Part shown: piece by piece, positions 34,502 through 45,062 of the stretch
How positions within the stretch are numbered: position 1 is the stretch's first letter
How the letters are laid out: every line of letters starts with the position of its first letter
Origin: Streptomyces sp. STR69
GTDB lineage: Bacteria; Actinomycetota; Actinomycetes; Streptomycetales; Streptomycetaceae
DNA length: 64,000 bases
NCBI RefSeq assembly: GCF_024519455.1
Contig: NZ_JALJRY010000005.1
Span: 1-64,000, forward strand
Reading direction: 5' to 3'
Program-made: the position numbers and the translations under genes
Notes under the pieces: generated by a model
Databases searched by the model: none
Seen by the model: only the letters and a program-made list of their open reading frames with translations
What the model was told of the DNA's origin: nothing

Positions 34502-36334
34502 TCACACACCGGGGCGGTCGAGCTCGTAGGGGCCGAGGACCGGGAAGTACGTCTCCAGGAAGGTGGTGAGCAGGGTTTGTTGGGTGTCGAGTTCCTGATC
34601 GCCGGAGACGGTGTCGTTCAGGCAGAACACCTGCTTGTCCCGGCGGGCCAGCAGGGTTTCGAGGCGGGTGGCGAGTGCGGGGTGGGACACGTCGAGGTAG
34701 GCGTAGCGCACCTGGGCAGGGACGGCGCGGGCGGTGTGGAAGGCGTAGTAGTGGTGGAGCGAGGAGACGAAGGAGACGTCGTCGAGGCTGCGGAAGCGGT
34801 GGCCGGCCGTGGCGTGGTGCTCGGCCGGGAACCTCGTCTCCAACTCGTACAGGACGCTGCGCCGCAGAGCGTGCGGTGTGTGTTTCATCTTCTGGCTGAT
34901 GACCGTGCCGAAGGTGGCCTCGACCAGGGCGCGGCTGTTCTTGCCCGCGGCCGCCACCGGCACGTCCGACTCGGTCGGCTCGCCCGGCGGGATGAGCACC
35001 GGGGACGGGAAGAACCTGGTGAGGCCGTTGGCCAGGAAGAAGTCCTGAGGGACGACGGGGCGGCCCAGGAACACATCGTCGTTGAAGTAGAGGAAGTGCT
35101 CGGACAGGCCGTCGATGTGGTGCAGTTGGCTTTCGATGGAGTGGGAGTTGAACGTCGGCAGCAGGCTCGGGTCGTCGAAGATCTCCTTGTGGCTGACGAC
35201 GCGGAGACCGGGCATGCCCACGTCCAGCCAGGACGGGACCTGGCCGTCGGTGACCAGGTAGACCGTGCGTACCCAGGGGGCGTACTGGTCGAGCGAGCGC
35301 AGTGAGTAACGCAGTTCGTCGCGGTTGAGGTACCGGGCCGCGTTGTCCGCCTCCTCGTGGTACGCCTGCCCCGCGCAGGCCGCCCGGCGCCGTGCCCACT
35401 CCGGGTCGTGCCCGTCGACCCAGGTGTACACGACGTCGACGGGGAACCGGACGTCCTCGGGGCCCGGCCGGGAGAACTCCCTGCGGGTGCGCACCAGCGA
35501 CAACGGGTGGTCGGCGGAGGCGAGCGCGGTGAACAGGGTGTCGGGGACGTGCACCGGGGTGTCGGCGCGCGGCACCTGCTCGGCGCTGAGGTTGGGACGT
35601 GGCGCCAGCAACAGGTCCCCCGTCTCCTCGTCGGCCGCCCAGAACTCGATGTCGCAGCCGTACTTGGAGCCGAGCGTCAACTGCCCTCGCGCATCGCCGT
35701 AGTACCAGGTCATGCGGAGCACGTCCGCCCGCGCCAGCCGCCGCCAGGTGCGGTGACGGAACGCCGGCCGGGTCGTAGGGCGCGCGCGCCGGACACCGTC
35801 GACGGCACACACGTAACCGGGACGCTCGCGGCCCGCCCGCTCCAGGGCGCGCAGCGCCGTCGCCCGGTCCCGGGCGGCGAGGGCGACGACCGCGGAGGTG
35901 CTGCTGCGACCGCGAACGCAGAAGTAGTCGAGACCCGCCCCGTCGAGGACCGTGCGGACCGCGGCCGCGTTGGCGTTGCGTGCCGCCAGTGGCGAGATGT
36001 CGGGGCGTACGAGGACCAGTTTGGGCACATCGTGGACCAGCCGCACCTCTCGGTCGTGGCCGGCGAGCAGGCCGGGATGGTGGCGCACCAGCCATGCCGC
36101 GCGCACGCCACCCAGCAGGCGGTGCACCGACGGCAGGCTTGCGATCCGCCGCTTGACGCGCGCGCGGGCCTGCGGGGTCGTGCGTTCCACGAGGGCCCGT
36201 CTGAGGCGGGCGGGCACGGCGCGCCGGTACAGGCGCACCGGCCATGACGCCTCGGGGTTGTGGTGGACCGCGGTTGGGTGCGGCGGTTCCGGCCGACGGG
36301 AGGTTTCTCCTTCTGGGGACAGGGCGGTGTTCAC
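34502..36334 (-). CDS. Stealth-family sugar-phosphate transferase
   Basis: A 610-residue cytoplasmic protein with the four Stealth regions in order: CR1 [14 protein letters not shown] near residue 301, CR2 [20 protein letters not shown] near 335, CR3 [18 protein letters not shown] near 490, and CR4 CLNDTVSGD near 575. Stealth proteins transfer hexose-1-phosphates from nucleotide sugars to make phosphate-linked polysaccharides, for example teichoic or capsule-like polymers. About 290 N-terminal residues precede CR1 and are Arg-rich. GTG at 36334 has AGGAGG 9 nt upstream. No other wall-polymer genes are adjacent, so it is probably isolated cargo between attachment sites 2 and 3. Confidence 0.87.
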   Translation of the reverse strand: MNTALSPEGETSRRPEPPHPTAVHHNPEASWPVRLYRRAVPARLRRALVERTTPQARARVKRRIASLPSVHRLLGGVRAAWLVRHHPGLLAGHDREVRLVHDVPKLVLVRPDISPLAARNANAAAVRTVLDGAGLDYFCVRGRSSTSAVVALAARDRATALRALERAGRERPGYVCAVDGVRRARPTTRPAFRHRTWRRLARADVLRMTWYYGDARGQLTLGSKYGCDIEFWAADEETGDLLLAPRPNLSAEQVPRADTPVHVPDTLFTALASADHPLSLVRTRREFSRPGPEDVRFPVDVVYTWVDGHDPEWARRRAACAGQAYHEEADNAARYLNRDELRYSLRSLDQYAPWVRTVYLVTDGQVPSWLDVGMPGLRVVSHKEIFDDPSLLPTFNSHSIESQLHHIDGLSEHFLYFNDDVFLGRPVVPQDFFLANGLTRFFPSPVLIPPGEPTESDVPVAAAGKNSRALVEATFGTVISQKMKHTPHALRRSVLYELETRFPAEHHATAGHRFRSLDDVSFVSSLHHYYAFHTARAVPAQVRYAYLDVSHPALATRLETLLARRDKQVFCLNDTVSGDQELDTQQTLLTTFLETYFPVLGPYELDRPGV

Positions 36335-37066
36335 GTGACGGCCCTCCTCGTGCGTTGCCTCGCTGCACGATCACTGTCCCTCCCGCGGGGGCGACGGGCT
36401 TGAGCCCTTCGGGCCATGTCATGGGCCGAACAGGACCGCAACCGCAGGGGTGTTCGCGGCTCTGGGGGTGCAGCCGATCTTCCGTCCGGGCAGTTCCACC
36501 ACGCACCGCCGCCTCGCCGTGTTGCCCACGTACGCGAGAGGCATGACCCTGACGCGATGGGTGCGACGAACGCCCGGGACCAGCGGTCGCTCTTCTCCGG
36601 CGTCACCGCCCAGGTGGCGCGACGCCCCGGCGGCCCGGCCGCGTTCGCCTTCTCGACCTGCCGAGTGCTGGATTCGGTCGACCCGCAGCGACTCCGGCCG
36701 CGACCACGATGCCCTGCCGCGGAATGTGCGAACCCGCAGTTCGCAGCTCCCGGGCGCGGACGGGCGGGGCCGGGCCGATGCTCGCGGCGGCGGCGTCGGC
36801 CACCGTCGGCCGGCCGCCACTTCGGGGCCGTTCGGTGCGCGGCCGTGCCACCGCCGACGAGCGCGGCGAAGAGACCGACCGGTGGGGTGACGAAGCCGAG
36901 AAGCCGTGCGCGGTCGCGACGCCAGGCGCCGATCGGCCCACAGCCGGCAGGCTCGCTGCCGCGCGGTCGACCGCCGACTCGGTTGTCACGTCGGCATGCC
37001 TCTCACCAAGCCCTTCGTCGCGGGACGCGACCCGCTGCTGTGGCAAGCGCCCAACTCATCGATCCC
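36335..37066. other. gene-free stretch upstream of the Stealth gene
   Basis: Open frames here have no sensible codon pattern or domain. A weak DevR-like inverted repeat (GGCCCGAAGGGC on the - strand) occurs near 36405-36416, and GGGGCCGTTCGG near 36826. Neither is next to a start codon at the usual 70-bp distance. Confidence 0.4.
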
Positions 37067-37250
37067 CAGGGGCCATTCAGGGGCTACAAGGACAGAAACA
37101 CATCGACAAGGACCGCACAGGACTGCCACGGATCAGCGCGTCTGAGCTGGGAAAACGTCAAGGATGAGCGTTGATCGGCAAGGACCGTCAAGATCCTCAA
37201 AAGGACTCATAATCCGTCGGCCGTGGGTTCGAGTCCCACCCGCCCCACCA
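37067..37250. repeat. attachment site 3: octamer pair and tRNA 3' core
   Basis: CAGGGGCC-ATT-CAGGGGC at 37067-37084 is the octamer pair. The arm GAAAACGTCAAGGATGAGCG nearly matches site 1, and the tRNA 3' core lies at 37203-37250, from GGACTCAT to CCCCACCA. The pair-to-core distance is 136 bp. Together with sites 1 and 2 this brackets islands of about 6.2 and 7.2 kb. Confidence 0.8.
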
Positions 37251-37254
37251 TGCG

Positions 37255-37390
37255 CCTCTGTGAACTGCGGAAACGTCTCATCAGGGGTGCGGATTCAGGG
37301 CGTTGGTCCACGGGGCTGAATCCGCTGCTCGTGAGTTCGGCTCCGTTGCCATCGGCGTTAGTTGAGGTCACTCTGACCTGCGCAGACGTA
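37255..37390. repeat. post-core repeat unit
   Basis: CTGTGAACTGCGGAAACGTC, then GAATCCGCTGCTCGTGAGTT at 37322, then CTCTGACCTGCGCAGACG. The same order is found at 1-145 and 15409-15475. Confidence 0.6.
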
Positions 37391-37729
37391 TCGGCCCATG
37401 GCTGGAGGATGGCGTCGTGGGTGGGCTGTGCGAGCGTCTGGATGTCGAATTCTGGACGCTGGCTGGACACGAGGATCCGGAAGTGCTGCCCAGGGACCTT
37501 CGAGTGGGCGGCCTGCCGGGCCGGCGGGGCACGGACGCAGCTCGAATGGGGTGCGGTCCGAGGTGGGACGCGAAAGCAGCTCGTACTGGAAACGGCCCAG
37601 AGAGGACCGACAGGCGGGCGGGAGCGGCCGGGCTGGGCGGCTCCCGTCCATACAGCCGCGGTCTTTTTGCTCATCCCGCTGCTCCCGGGGCCGCGACGCC
37701 TACCGCTGAGGCGGGACGCGGTCCGCTGC

Positions 37730-37838
37730 CCAGGGCCGCCGAGCGCTCGCTGCTGGTGATCGCCGACGACGTGACGTGGCTCGACAAGGCCGACGCGGCC
37801 GTCCTCGGGTTCGTCGTACGGCGCGTCACGGACGCTCC
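37730..37838 (+). pseudogene. ATPase-domain scrap of a large LuxR-type regulator
   Basis: A short frame reads RSLLVIADDVTWLDKADAAV then LGFVVRRV, the Walker B block of AAA-type LuxR/MalT regulators (usually LLVVDDVQWLD). Nothing recognisable precedes or follows it in frame. Confidence 0.4.
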
Positions 37839-37839
37839 G

Positions 37840-38045
37840 ATGTCGAGCACGACCTTGCCCGACAGTGCGGCGGCGGGAAAGCTCCCGGTAGGGAGCCGGC
37901 GGGATGCTCATCACGACCCGGTCACCGGCGCGGGCCGCCTTCTCGGGTGTCTCGGCGCGGGCTCGCCGACCGAGCTCGGCCACCGTCTCTGCCAGGGTCT
38001 GGGAACCGCGGGATCTGGACAGCAGGACGTCGGCCGACCGCGATC
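37840..38045 (-). pseudogene. NADPH:F420 reductase-like relic
   Basis: The - strand reads VLLSRSRGSQTLAETVAELG, then RAETPEKAARAGDRVVMSIP, and after a frame change AALSGKVVLDIGASVT. These match consecutive parts of the F420-dependent NADP oxidoreductase domain. N-terminal nucleotide-binding loop and C-terminus are missing. Confidence 0.5.
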
Positions 38046-38066
38046 GCGAGCCGGGCGAGGTTCGTG

Positions 38067-38225
38067 ATGAGCGCCGGCCTGCTGCGCTCCGATCTCACCG
38101 CAGAGGATCTGGTTCTGTTCAGCGGCTCCCTGAGCCAGGCCGCCCTGACGACCGGCGACAGCCGTCCGGGCCAGGGGCGCCGCCTCCTGCGCATCTCCCT
38201 CGACCGCCTCAGCAGCCGCAACACC
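38067..38225 (+). pseudogene. TetR-family C-terminal fragment
   Basis: SAGLLRSDLTAEDLVLFSGS and LLRISLDRL resemble the last helices of a TetR-type ligand domain. No helix-turn-helix is present upstream. Followed at 38330-38414 on the - strand by a SnoaL-like scrap (FSYMADGRIVGERGRPDL). Confidence 0.35.
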
Positions 38226-38329
38226 GCACCCCTACGAGTCTCGGTGACAGGGAGTACAGCTCTCACCGCAGTGGGCGCTGTTCGCGCGAAGACGCCGGAT
38301 CAAGAAGAAGAGACCGACGTCTTGCGGGA

Positions 38330-38414
38330 GGTCGGGCCGGCCCCGTTCGCCGACGATCCGGCCGTCGGCCATGTAGGAGAAGCTGATGGCCTGCACCGAG
38401 ATCTTGTTGCCCAA
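38330..38414 (-). pseudogene. SnoaL-like (ester cyclase) C-terminal scrap
   Basis: GNKISVQAISFSYMADGRIV then GERGRPDLPQDVGL fits the C-terminal strands of SnoaL-like proteins. It ends in unrelated sequence. Confidence 0.3.
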
Positions 38415-38553
38415 GTGTCACCTGATGACCACCGGGTGATCGCCACCCGCCGGGCGTTCTGTCGGATCCCGGGAAACGATGGGAGACGTCACCGCGAGCA
38501 ACCAGCCGCCGAAGCACCGCGCGAACACCCGAATCGCGCTGGAAGGACATGCC

Positions 38554-39990
38554 GTGACCGCTACCGCTCCCAAGGCTCCGACTGCACCAGGGGTGCGGTC
38601 CTGGTGGGGAATCCCGTACGCCACCGCCGAGCGGTACCGCCGCCCCGTGGTCGCGGATTTCGATCCGAACCGCCCCTATGACCGCAAGGGCGTCGTTTCT
38701 GTCCAGCCCGACAGCGGCGACTGGCTGGAAGCGGACAGCGGGATGGGCGAGGACTGTCTGAACCTGAACGTGTGGGCTCCCGAGCAGCCGGCCGGGAAGA
38801 CGCTGCCGGTGGCGGTGTACATCCACGGCGGCGGATTCGAGTACGGAGCGAACACCCAGATCACCTCCAACGCCTCCGGCCTCGCCGCGACGGGGCGCGT
38901 GGTGGGCGTGTCGGTCAACTACCGGCTCGGCGCGCTGGGTGCGCTCTCGCTCTCGCAGTACGGCGGGCGGCTCGCCGAAGCCAGCAATCTCTGTCTGCAG
39001 GACATCATCGCCGCGCTGACCTGGATCAAGCAGAACATCGCCCACTTCGGCGGCGACCCCGACAACGTCACCGTCTACGGCCACAGCGGCGGCGCCTATG
39101 CCACCTTCGGGCTGCTCGGCGCCGCCTCCGCAGGCGGCCTGTACCGGCGATTGGCCGGCTTCTCCGCCGGGCCCTCGCGTCTCCAGCAGGCCTGGTGGGC
39201 CGAGGAACTCGCCCACCGGTTCGTCACCGAGCTCGACGTCGCGGACAACCCGGAGAAGCTGCTCGACCTTGATACGGCCTCCCTGGTGGCTGCCCTGCAC
39301 AAGGTCACCCCGACGGACCTCGGAGTCCGTGGCGGGATGGACAGCAAGAGCCTCGGCGTCGTCCTGGACGCCGGACAGCCCGGCGCGGTGCTGCACGCCC
39401 ACCCCATGGACGAACTCGTCTCGGGCGCACACCGTGATGTCGACGTGCTGCTGAGCATGGCCAGTGACGACATGGGCTGGTGGGTGGCGAACGACCTCGA
39501 CCGGTTCGACCCGCACACCGTCGACCGCATCGTCGACGAGGTCGCCGGGTGGCGCATTCCCCGTTCCCGCGCCAAGAAGATCGTCGACGCCTACGACCAG
39601 GGCGGCCGCACCCCTGCCGAAGTCCGCGCCGCACTCCTGTCGGACTACATCTTCGGGCTCCCCGCAGCCCGCGGCGCCCTGGCGCACACCGCGGCGGGCG
39701 GCAACGCCCATCTCCTGATGATCGGGCCCGCCGAGGGCGCGCCCGCCGTGCACGGCACCGAGATGTACGCGCTGGTCGGCCAGGAGCGGCCGGGCCGCAG
39801 CGCGGAACAGGCCGAGCGTGACAAGCGTATCCGCGACATCGTGCTCGACTTCGCCACCGGCGAGCAGCCCCGGCTGTGGCCCGCCGTCACGAACCGGCCC
39901 ACCTCGGAAAGCGTCGGCAACCCTCCCTTCGAGGCCACCACCCACTATCAGCAGGCCCTCGACCTGTGGGAGGGCATCGACCGCCCCTGA
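38554..39990 (+). CDS. type B carboxylesterase
   Basis: A 478-residue alpha/beta hydrolase without signal peptide. Landmarks: GEDCLNLNVWAP, oxyanion loop YIHGGGFEYG near residue 90, NYRLGALGALSL, nucleophile elbow VYGHSGGAYA near 178, and a candidate catalytic His in APAVHGTEM. It hydrolyses carboxylic esters, substrate unknown. GTG at 38554 follows GGAAGG. An NADPH:quinone oxidoreductase-like gene follows after 59 bp in the same direction, and the two are probably co-transcribed. This begins a run of intact, xenobiotic-type enzymes after the relics. Confidence 0.85.
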   Translation: MTATAPKAPTAPGVRSWWGIPYATAERYRRPVVADFDPNRPYDRKGVVSVQPDSGDWLEADSGMGEDCLNLNVWAPEQPAGKTLPVAVYIHGGGFEYGANTQITSNASGLAATGRVVGVSVNYRLGALGALSLSQYGGRLAEASNLCLQDIIAALTWIKQNIAHFGGDPDNVTVYGHSGGAYATFGLLGAASAGGLYRRLAGFSAGPSRLQQAWWAEELAHRFVTELDVADNPEKLLDLDTASLVAALHKVTPTDLGVRGGMDSKSLGVVLDAGQPGAVLHAHPMDELVSGAHRDVDVLLSMASDDMGWWVANDLDRFDPHTVDRIVDEVAGWRIPRSRAKKIVDAYDQGGRTPAEVRAALLSDYIFGLPAARGALAHTAAGGNAHLLMIGPAEGAPAVHGTEMYALVGQERPGRSAEQAERDKRIRDIVLDFATGEQPRLWPAVTNRPTSESVGNPPFEATTHYQQALDLWEGIDRP

Positions 39991-40049
39991 CGGGCATCGG
40001 GCGACACCCAACCGCGCACCACGGGGGCGAACAGAGTGAGGAATCCGAC

Positions 40050-41072
40050 ATGAGCCAACCGACAGCAGTCGGCGAGGCCGCACCAGTCACGATGCGGGCC
40101 GTCGTCGTCACCCGGCCCGGCGGCCTCGACGCACTGGAGATCCAGGATGTTCCGGTGCCTGTCCGCAAGCCCGGCTGGGTGCGGATCAGGGTGAAGGCGT
40201 TCGGCGTCAACGAGTCCGAGGTCACCACCCGCAAGGGCGAGTCGGATGCGGAGGTCGGCTACCCGCGTGTGCCCGGCATCGAGGGCGTCGGCGTGGTCGA
40301 TGAGGCCGATGAGGACAGCGGGCTGCGGCCGGGACAGCAGGTGGCCACGATGATGGGCGGCATGGGCCGCTCCTACGACGGCACGTACGCCCAGTACGTG
40401 AGCGTCCCGGCCGGGCAGGTCATCCCGTTCGAGTCCGGTCTGCCGTGGGAGGTCGTCGGTGCGCTGCCGGAGATGTTCCAGACCGCCTACGGATCGCTGA
40501 CCACCGGCCTGGACCTCAAGGCCGGGCAGACGCTGCTGATCCGCGGCGGCACCTCCACGGTCGGGCTGAGCGCGGCCACGATCGCGAAGGACCTCGGAGC
40601 CACCGTGCTGTCCACCACCCGCAGCCCCGGTCGGGCCGGGGAATTGCTGGCCGCGGGCGTCGACCATCCCCTCGTCGACAGCGGCACGATCGCCGACCAG
40701 GTGCGCGAGCTGATGCCGGAGGGTGTCGACGCCGTACTGGAGCTGGTGGGCTGCTCGGTTCTCGCCGACACCCTCCGCACCGTTCGCCGGCACGGCACGG
40801 TCTGCTTCACCGGAGCCCTGGCGGGCCAGTGGACGATCCCCGATTTCAGCCCGTTCATGATCCCGGGCGGGGTGCGGCTGACGTCCTACGGCGGTCAGGC
40901 AGCCGACCTCCCGGCCGACGTCTTCGCCCACCAGCTCCAGGCCATCGCCGCAGGACGCCTCAACGTTCCGGTCGCGAAGGTCTACCACGGCCTGGAACAG
41001 GTCCGTGACGCCCAGGCCGACGTCGAGTCCGGCACCACGCCGGGCAAGCACGTCGTCGTCCTGGACGACTGA
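40050..41072 (+). CDS. zinc-independent alcohol dehydrogenase/quinone oxidoreductase
   Basis: A 340-residue medium-chain reductase. N-terminal GroES-like domain (MRAVVVTRPGGLDALEI, VPGIEGVGVV), then the NADPH-binding Rossmann fold with the loop GGTSTVGLSAATIAKDLGA. Zinc-binding Cys residues are lacking, as in quinone oxidoreductases (QOR/zeta-crystallin type). It should reduce quinones or enones with NADPH. GAGGAAT precedes the ATG. Probably in one transcript with the esterase. From 41073 to 41319 no gene is seen. Confidence 0.88.
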   Translation: MSQPTAVGEAAPVTMRAVVVTRPGGLDALEIQDVPVPVRKPGWVRIRVKAFGVNESEVTTRKGESDAEVGYPRVPGIEGVGVVDEADEDSGLRPGQQVATMMGGMGRSYDGTYAQYVSVPAGQVIPFESGLPWEVVGALPEMFQTAYGSLTTGLDLKAGQTLLIRGGTSTVGLSAATIAKDLGATVLSTTRSPGRAGELLAAGVDHPLVDSGTIADQVRELMPEGVDAVLELVGCSVLADTLRTVRRHGTVCFTGALAGQWTIPDFSPFMIPGGVRLTSYGGQAADLPADVFAHQLQAIAAGRLNVPVAKVYHGLEQVRDAQADVESGTTPGKHVVVLDD

Positions 41073-41319
41073 GACCCGGGCAACCGAGAAACGACAACCA
41101 ACCACTTCCGATGCGCGAGGGCCGACAACGTAAGCGCCGGTGAGCACGAAATCCTGACACCGCGTGAGGCGCAAGGGGCGCCCGTGCCTGCCCCACCAGG
41201 CACCTGTTCCCCTGGCCAGGAACTCTGATTCGTCAGCAGGATGCGCCCATGGGCAGCGGCAACGGCGGCCGGCACCGTTTCGGTAATGTTCGAGCAGGCT
41301 GCCGCCGGTCCGGGCGACC

Positions 41320-41940
41320 TCAGCGTGCTCGAGGGAAAAGCCGCTCGACAGCGGTCACCACCGCGGCGCGGCGGGCGGCGGTGGTGGGGTCCACGGCGTG
41401 TGCGGCGGCGGCCTCGCTGAGTTCGGGTTGTGACGCCCAGGTCATGGCGATCTGGTTGACCAGGGCGAGGACGTCGGCCGGGTCCCAGGCGGGGTCGAGC
41501 TGTCCAGCCTGCTGCACCTGGCGGAGCAGGTCGATCTTACGGGCGATCACTGCCTGGTCGGGATCGTCGGCACCGGTTGCGGTACCCGGCAGTTCGAGGC
41601 GCCCCCAGGTGATCAGGCGGTGGTGGTCTGGACGGGCGACGAAGTAGTCGAACAGGCGGCCCGCGTAGCCAGGGAGGTCGGTCGGGTCTATCTGGGTGGC
41701 CTCGGCGATGACGACATACTCCCGTGCAGCGACAGCGGCATAGAGCGCGTCTTTGCTGCGGAAGTAGGCGTAGACGCGTTCTTTGCTGGTCCTGGCGAGC
41801 TTGGCGATGCGGTCCACGCGGGCGCCGGCGATGCCGTGGCGGGCGAACTCCTCCATGGCGGCGGCAAGGATGCGCTCGCGCGTGGTGTCGCCGGGGGCGG
41901 CGGGAGCTGCGGTCTGGCCGGAGTCGCGGGACTGGGACAT
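41320..41940 (-). CDS. TetR-family repressor
   Basis: A 206-residue regulator. The N-terminal HTH covers about 20-65 (RERILAAAMEEFARHGIAGA, RIAKLARTSKERVYAYFRSK). The C-terminal ligand domain has the TetR_C-like helices found in actinobacterial repressors. ATG at 41940. It is divergent from an aldo/keto reductase gene, and two matching operator-like palindromes lie between them. It therefore probably represses both itself and the reductase. Confidence 0.88.
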   Translation of the reverse strand: MSQSRDSGQTAAPAAPGDTTRERILAAAMEEFARHGIAGARVDRIAKLARTSKERVYAYFRSKDALYAAVAAREYVVIAEATQIDPTDLPGYAGRLFDYFVARPDHHRLITWGRLELPGTATGADDPDQAVIARKIDLLRQVQQAGQLDPAWDPADVLALVNQIAMTWASQPELSEAAAAHAVDPTTAARRAAVVTAVERLFPRAR

Positions 41941-41956
41941 GCGCCCAGGATAGAGC

Positions 41957-42020
41957 ACCGAACTGTTTGGTTTGGCATTCGGGTGATCGGCGCGTAGGGT
42001 CAAACGGAACAGTTCGGTTT
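41957..42020. promoter_or_regulatory. two operator palindromes between tetR and the reductase gene
   Basis: ACCGAACTGTTTGGTTT at 41957-41973 and AAACGGAACAGTTCGGTTT at 42002-42020 share the core CGAACTGTT in opposite orientation and are each near-palindromic. The second ends 44 bp before the reductase ATG. Likely binding sites of the TetR protein. Confidence 0.65.
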
Positions 42021-42064
42021 GACCTCTGCGGGTGAAGCCGGCGAACCACTGAGGGAGTGAACTC

Positions 42065-43057
<993 letters not shown>

Positions 43058-43183
43058 ACCGCCCCTCCACGCGGCCCGCACGGGCCGGTCGACAGCAGCC
43101 GGTGACGCCGCACAGGTGACGTGCGGGTCATCATCGTCAACCGGCCCGGCGGCCGAGAGTGGTAAGTCAGCCGACATGCCATC

Positions 43184-43555
43184 GTGGTGACGTCGAAGTT
43201 GCCTTCACACGGTCCGTGCCGAAGTGAAGCTCGTACCCTCGACGACAACGCGACGGCACGCGACTTCGCCTCGCTGCTTCCGCTGACTCTGCGGATGGAT
43301 GACCTGTTCAAGCGCGAGAAGTACGGTCACCTGTCCCGGTCTCTCGCCGTGGGAGGCGAGCCGCGGTTCAGCTACGAGATCGGCGACATCGCCTACTGGT
43401 CACCTGGTCCCGACATCGCCGTCCTCTATGACCACGACGGCGAGTCCATCCCCGACCCCGGCATCGTGATCCTCGGGAAAATCGACCACATGGGGGCCGA
43501 TGCCCTCAAGAAGTACGACGGCGCGGTCGACGTCGCCATCGAGGCCATCGACTGA
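43184..43555 (+). CDS. cyclophilin-like fold protein
   Basis: A 123-residue protein. Residues 20-120 (LDDNATARDFASLLPLTLRM, EIGDIAYWSPGPDIAVLYDH, PGIVILGKID) match the cyclophilin-like domain family found near aldo/keto reductases. The first 18 residues do not look like the usual N-terminal strand, so the true start or the 5' end may be lost. Function unknown. It follows the reductase gene by 126 bp on the same strand. Confidence 0.65.
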   Translation: MVTSKLPSHGPCRSEARTLDDNATARDFASLLPLTLRMDDLFKREKYGHLSRSLAVGGEPRFSYEIGDIAYWSPGPDIAVLYDHDGESIPDPGIVILGKIDHMGADALKKYDGAVDVAIEAID

Positions 43556-43583
43556 GACCCAGCCGGAAACCACCGAGATCTCG

Positions 43584-44534
43584 TCAACCAAGGGAGCGAG
43601 GGGGGAGAGTCGGGGATTCGCCGGCCGCGAAGGCGGACGGCGTGAGGCCGGTGCGGTCGCGGAAGAAGCGGCCGAAGTTCGCGGGATCGGTGAAGCCGAG
43701 GTGCACGGCCACGGTCCGGGCATCCCATTGGGTGCCTGTCAGCAGGCGCCGGGCTTCGAGGAGGCGCCGCTCGTCGATGAGTTCACGTACTCCCTTGCCG
43801 GTGGCGTCTTGGGCGGCACGGCTGAGGGTGCGGACCGAGCAGCCGAGCAACTCGGCGTAGTCCGCGGCTTGGTGGAGTTCGCGGAAGTGCAGCTCCAAGG
43901 CGTCCAGGAAGCGCCCGTACCTGTCGGCGCGGCCGGTGCCGGCGGTGGCCGTGCCGATGGGGGCGATGCCCGGGGAGTTGGCCAGGCGCAGCAGCAGTGA
44001 TTCGACCAGGCTGCGCCGCAGGGCGTGGTGGATGTCGAGGGGGCGGCGCCCCAGTGCGCGGTGTTCGTCCAGGAGCTGGAGTGCCGTCTGCTGGAGCCAG
44101 GCGGTGTCGTCGGGGTGCGGGCTGAGCACGGCAGGGGCCTCGTGTGCGGTGAGCGGGGCCAGGAGACGGGCGAGGTCGGGCCGCAGCACGTCCGGTTCGA
44201 ACAGGATGAACGTACCGCGGGCCGCGCCGGGCGGATGCCAGCACTGCGCGTGCCCGGGACGCACCCACAGCCACTGGCCGGCGGCGACCGTCCGCGTGAC
44301 GTGATCGACGTCATGCAGCAGCTCACCCTCGGTGACCGCGATGAGGTAGTGGAAGGTGGCACGGCCCGGACGTGGAGGGTTCCACGGCCAGTCGTCGTGC
44401 TGGGCGAAGAAATCCTCGACGGTACTCACCTCAAGGCCGTACGGCGTACCGACCGGGGGCTGGAAACCGTACAGCCGAACCGCAGCCGGACCGGCCGCGG
44501 TTGCGCTCGGGTGTGGGTGTCGCTCGTCGACCAT
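43584..44534 (-). CDS. AraC-family transcriptional regulator
   Basis: A 316-residue protein. The N-terminal cupin-like sensor (TFHYLIAVTEGELLHDVDHV, GQWLWVRPGHAQCW) covers about 30-120. The C-terminal HTH pair covers about 205-310 (YAELLGCSVRTLSRAAQDAT; VAVHLGFTDPANFGRFFRDR). The ATG at 44534 is chosen to match the start of the conserved part. It converges with the cyclophilin-like gene and is divergent from the YjbR gene at 44667, a possible target. Confidence 0.85.
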   Translation of the reverse strand: MVDERHPHPSATAAGPAAVRLYGFQPPVGTPYGLEVSTVEDFFAQHDDWPWNPPRPGRATFHYLIAVTEGELLHDVDHVTRTVAAGQWLWVRPGHAQCWHPPGAARGTFILFEPDVLRPDLARLLAPLTAHEAPAVLSPHPDDTAWLQQTALQLLDEHRALGRRPLDIHHALRRSLVESLLLRLANSPGIAPIGTATAGTGRADRYGRFLDALELHFRELHQAADYAELLGCSVRTLSRAAQDATGKGVRELIDERRLLEARRLLTGTQWDARTVAVHLGFTDPANFGRFFRDRTGLTPSAFAAGESPTLPPRSLG

Positions 44535-44666
44535 CACGTGTCCGCAGCCTACCGCCCTTCCGGTCGGTTTCGACGGAAGGATGGAACGTGCCACCGCGCC
44601 CGCGCGGCGCGCCCTCCACCTCCTGCGATGCCGCAGCCCGTCACCACCTGAGAGGGCCCACAGCCC

Positions 44667-45062
44667 ATGAACGCATCGACCCTGCACAAGACCGCCGCCG
44701 ACTGCGCGGAGGAACTCCCCGGAGCACAGCTGGAGCATCCCTTCGGCCCGGAGTGGGAGGTCTTCAAGGTGCGCGGCAAGGTGTTCATGCTGATGACCGA
44801 GGTCCCCGGGCGGCCCGTCGTGATCCTCAAGGCGGACCCCGGAGAGGCCCACGCCCTGCGGGAGCAGTACAGCCACATCACTCCCGGCTACCACATGAAC
44901 AAGAAGCACTGGATCACCCTGGAGAGCGGAGAAGGCGTCGACGAGGAACTCGTCAGGGAGCTCGTCACCGACTCCTATCGTCTCGTTGTCGCTCACCTGC
45001 CCAAGGCCGAGCGGCCTGTCGACCCGCACACCTACGGCACCGGCACGCGGGGGGTCCGGTGA
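44667..45062 (+). CDS. MmcQ/YjbR family protein
   Basis: A 131-residue protein with the YjbR pattern: PGAQLEHPFGPEWEVFKVRG, VFMLMTEV, ILKADPGEAHALREQY, GYHMNKKHWITLESG and the C-terminal DSYRLVVAHLPK. The family has a double-wing DNA-binding-like fold, of unknown exact role. ATG at 44667. Its stop overlaps the start of a second, truncated copy in GTGA. Confidence 0.85.
   Translation: MNASTLHKTAADCAEELPGAQLEHPFGPEWEVFKVRGKVFMLMTEVPGRPVVILKADPGEAHALREQYSHITPGYHMNKKHWITLESGEGVDEELVRELVTDSYRLVVAHLPKAERPVDPHTYGTGTRGVR

Noticed and set aside
36419..37174. Protein-coding genes in the gap before attachment site 3
   Set aside because: Both strands give Arg/Pro/Ala-rich text without motifs, starts with ribosome sites or typical third-position bias.
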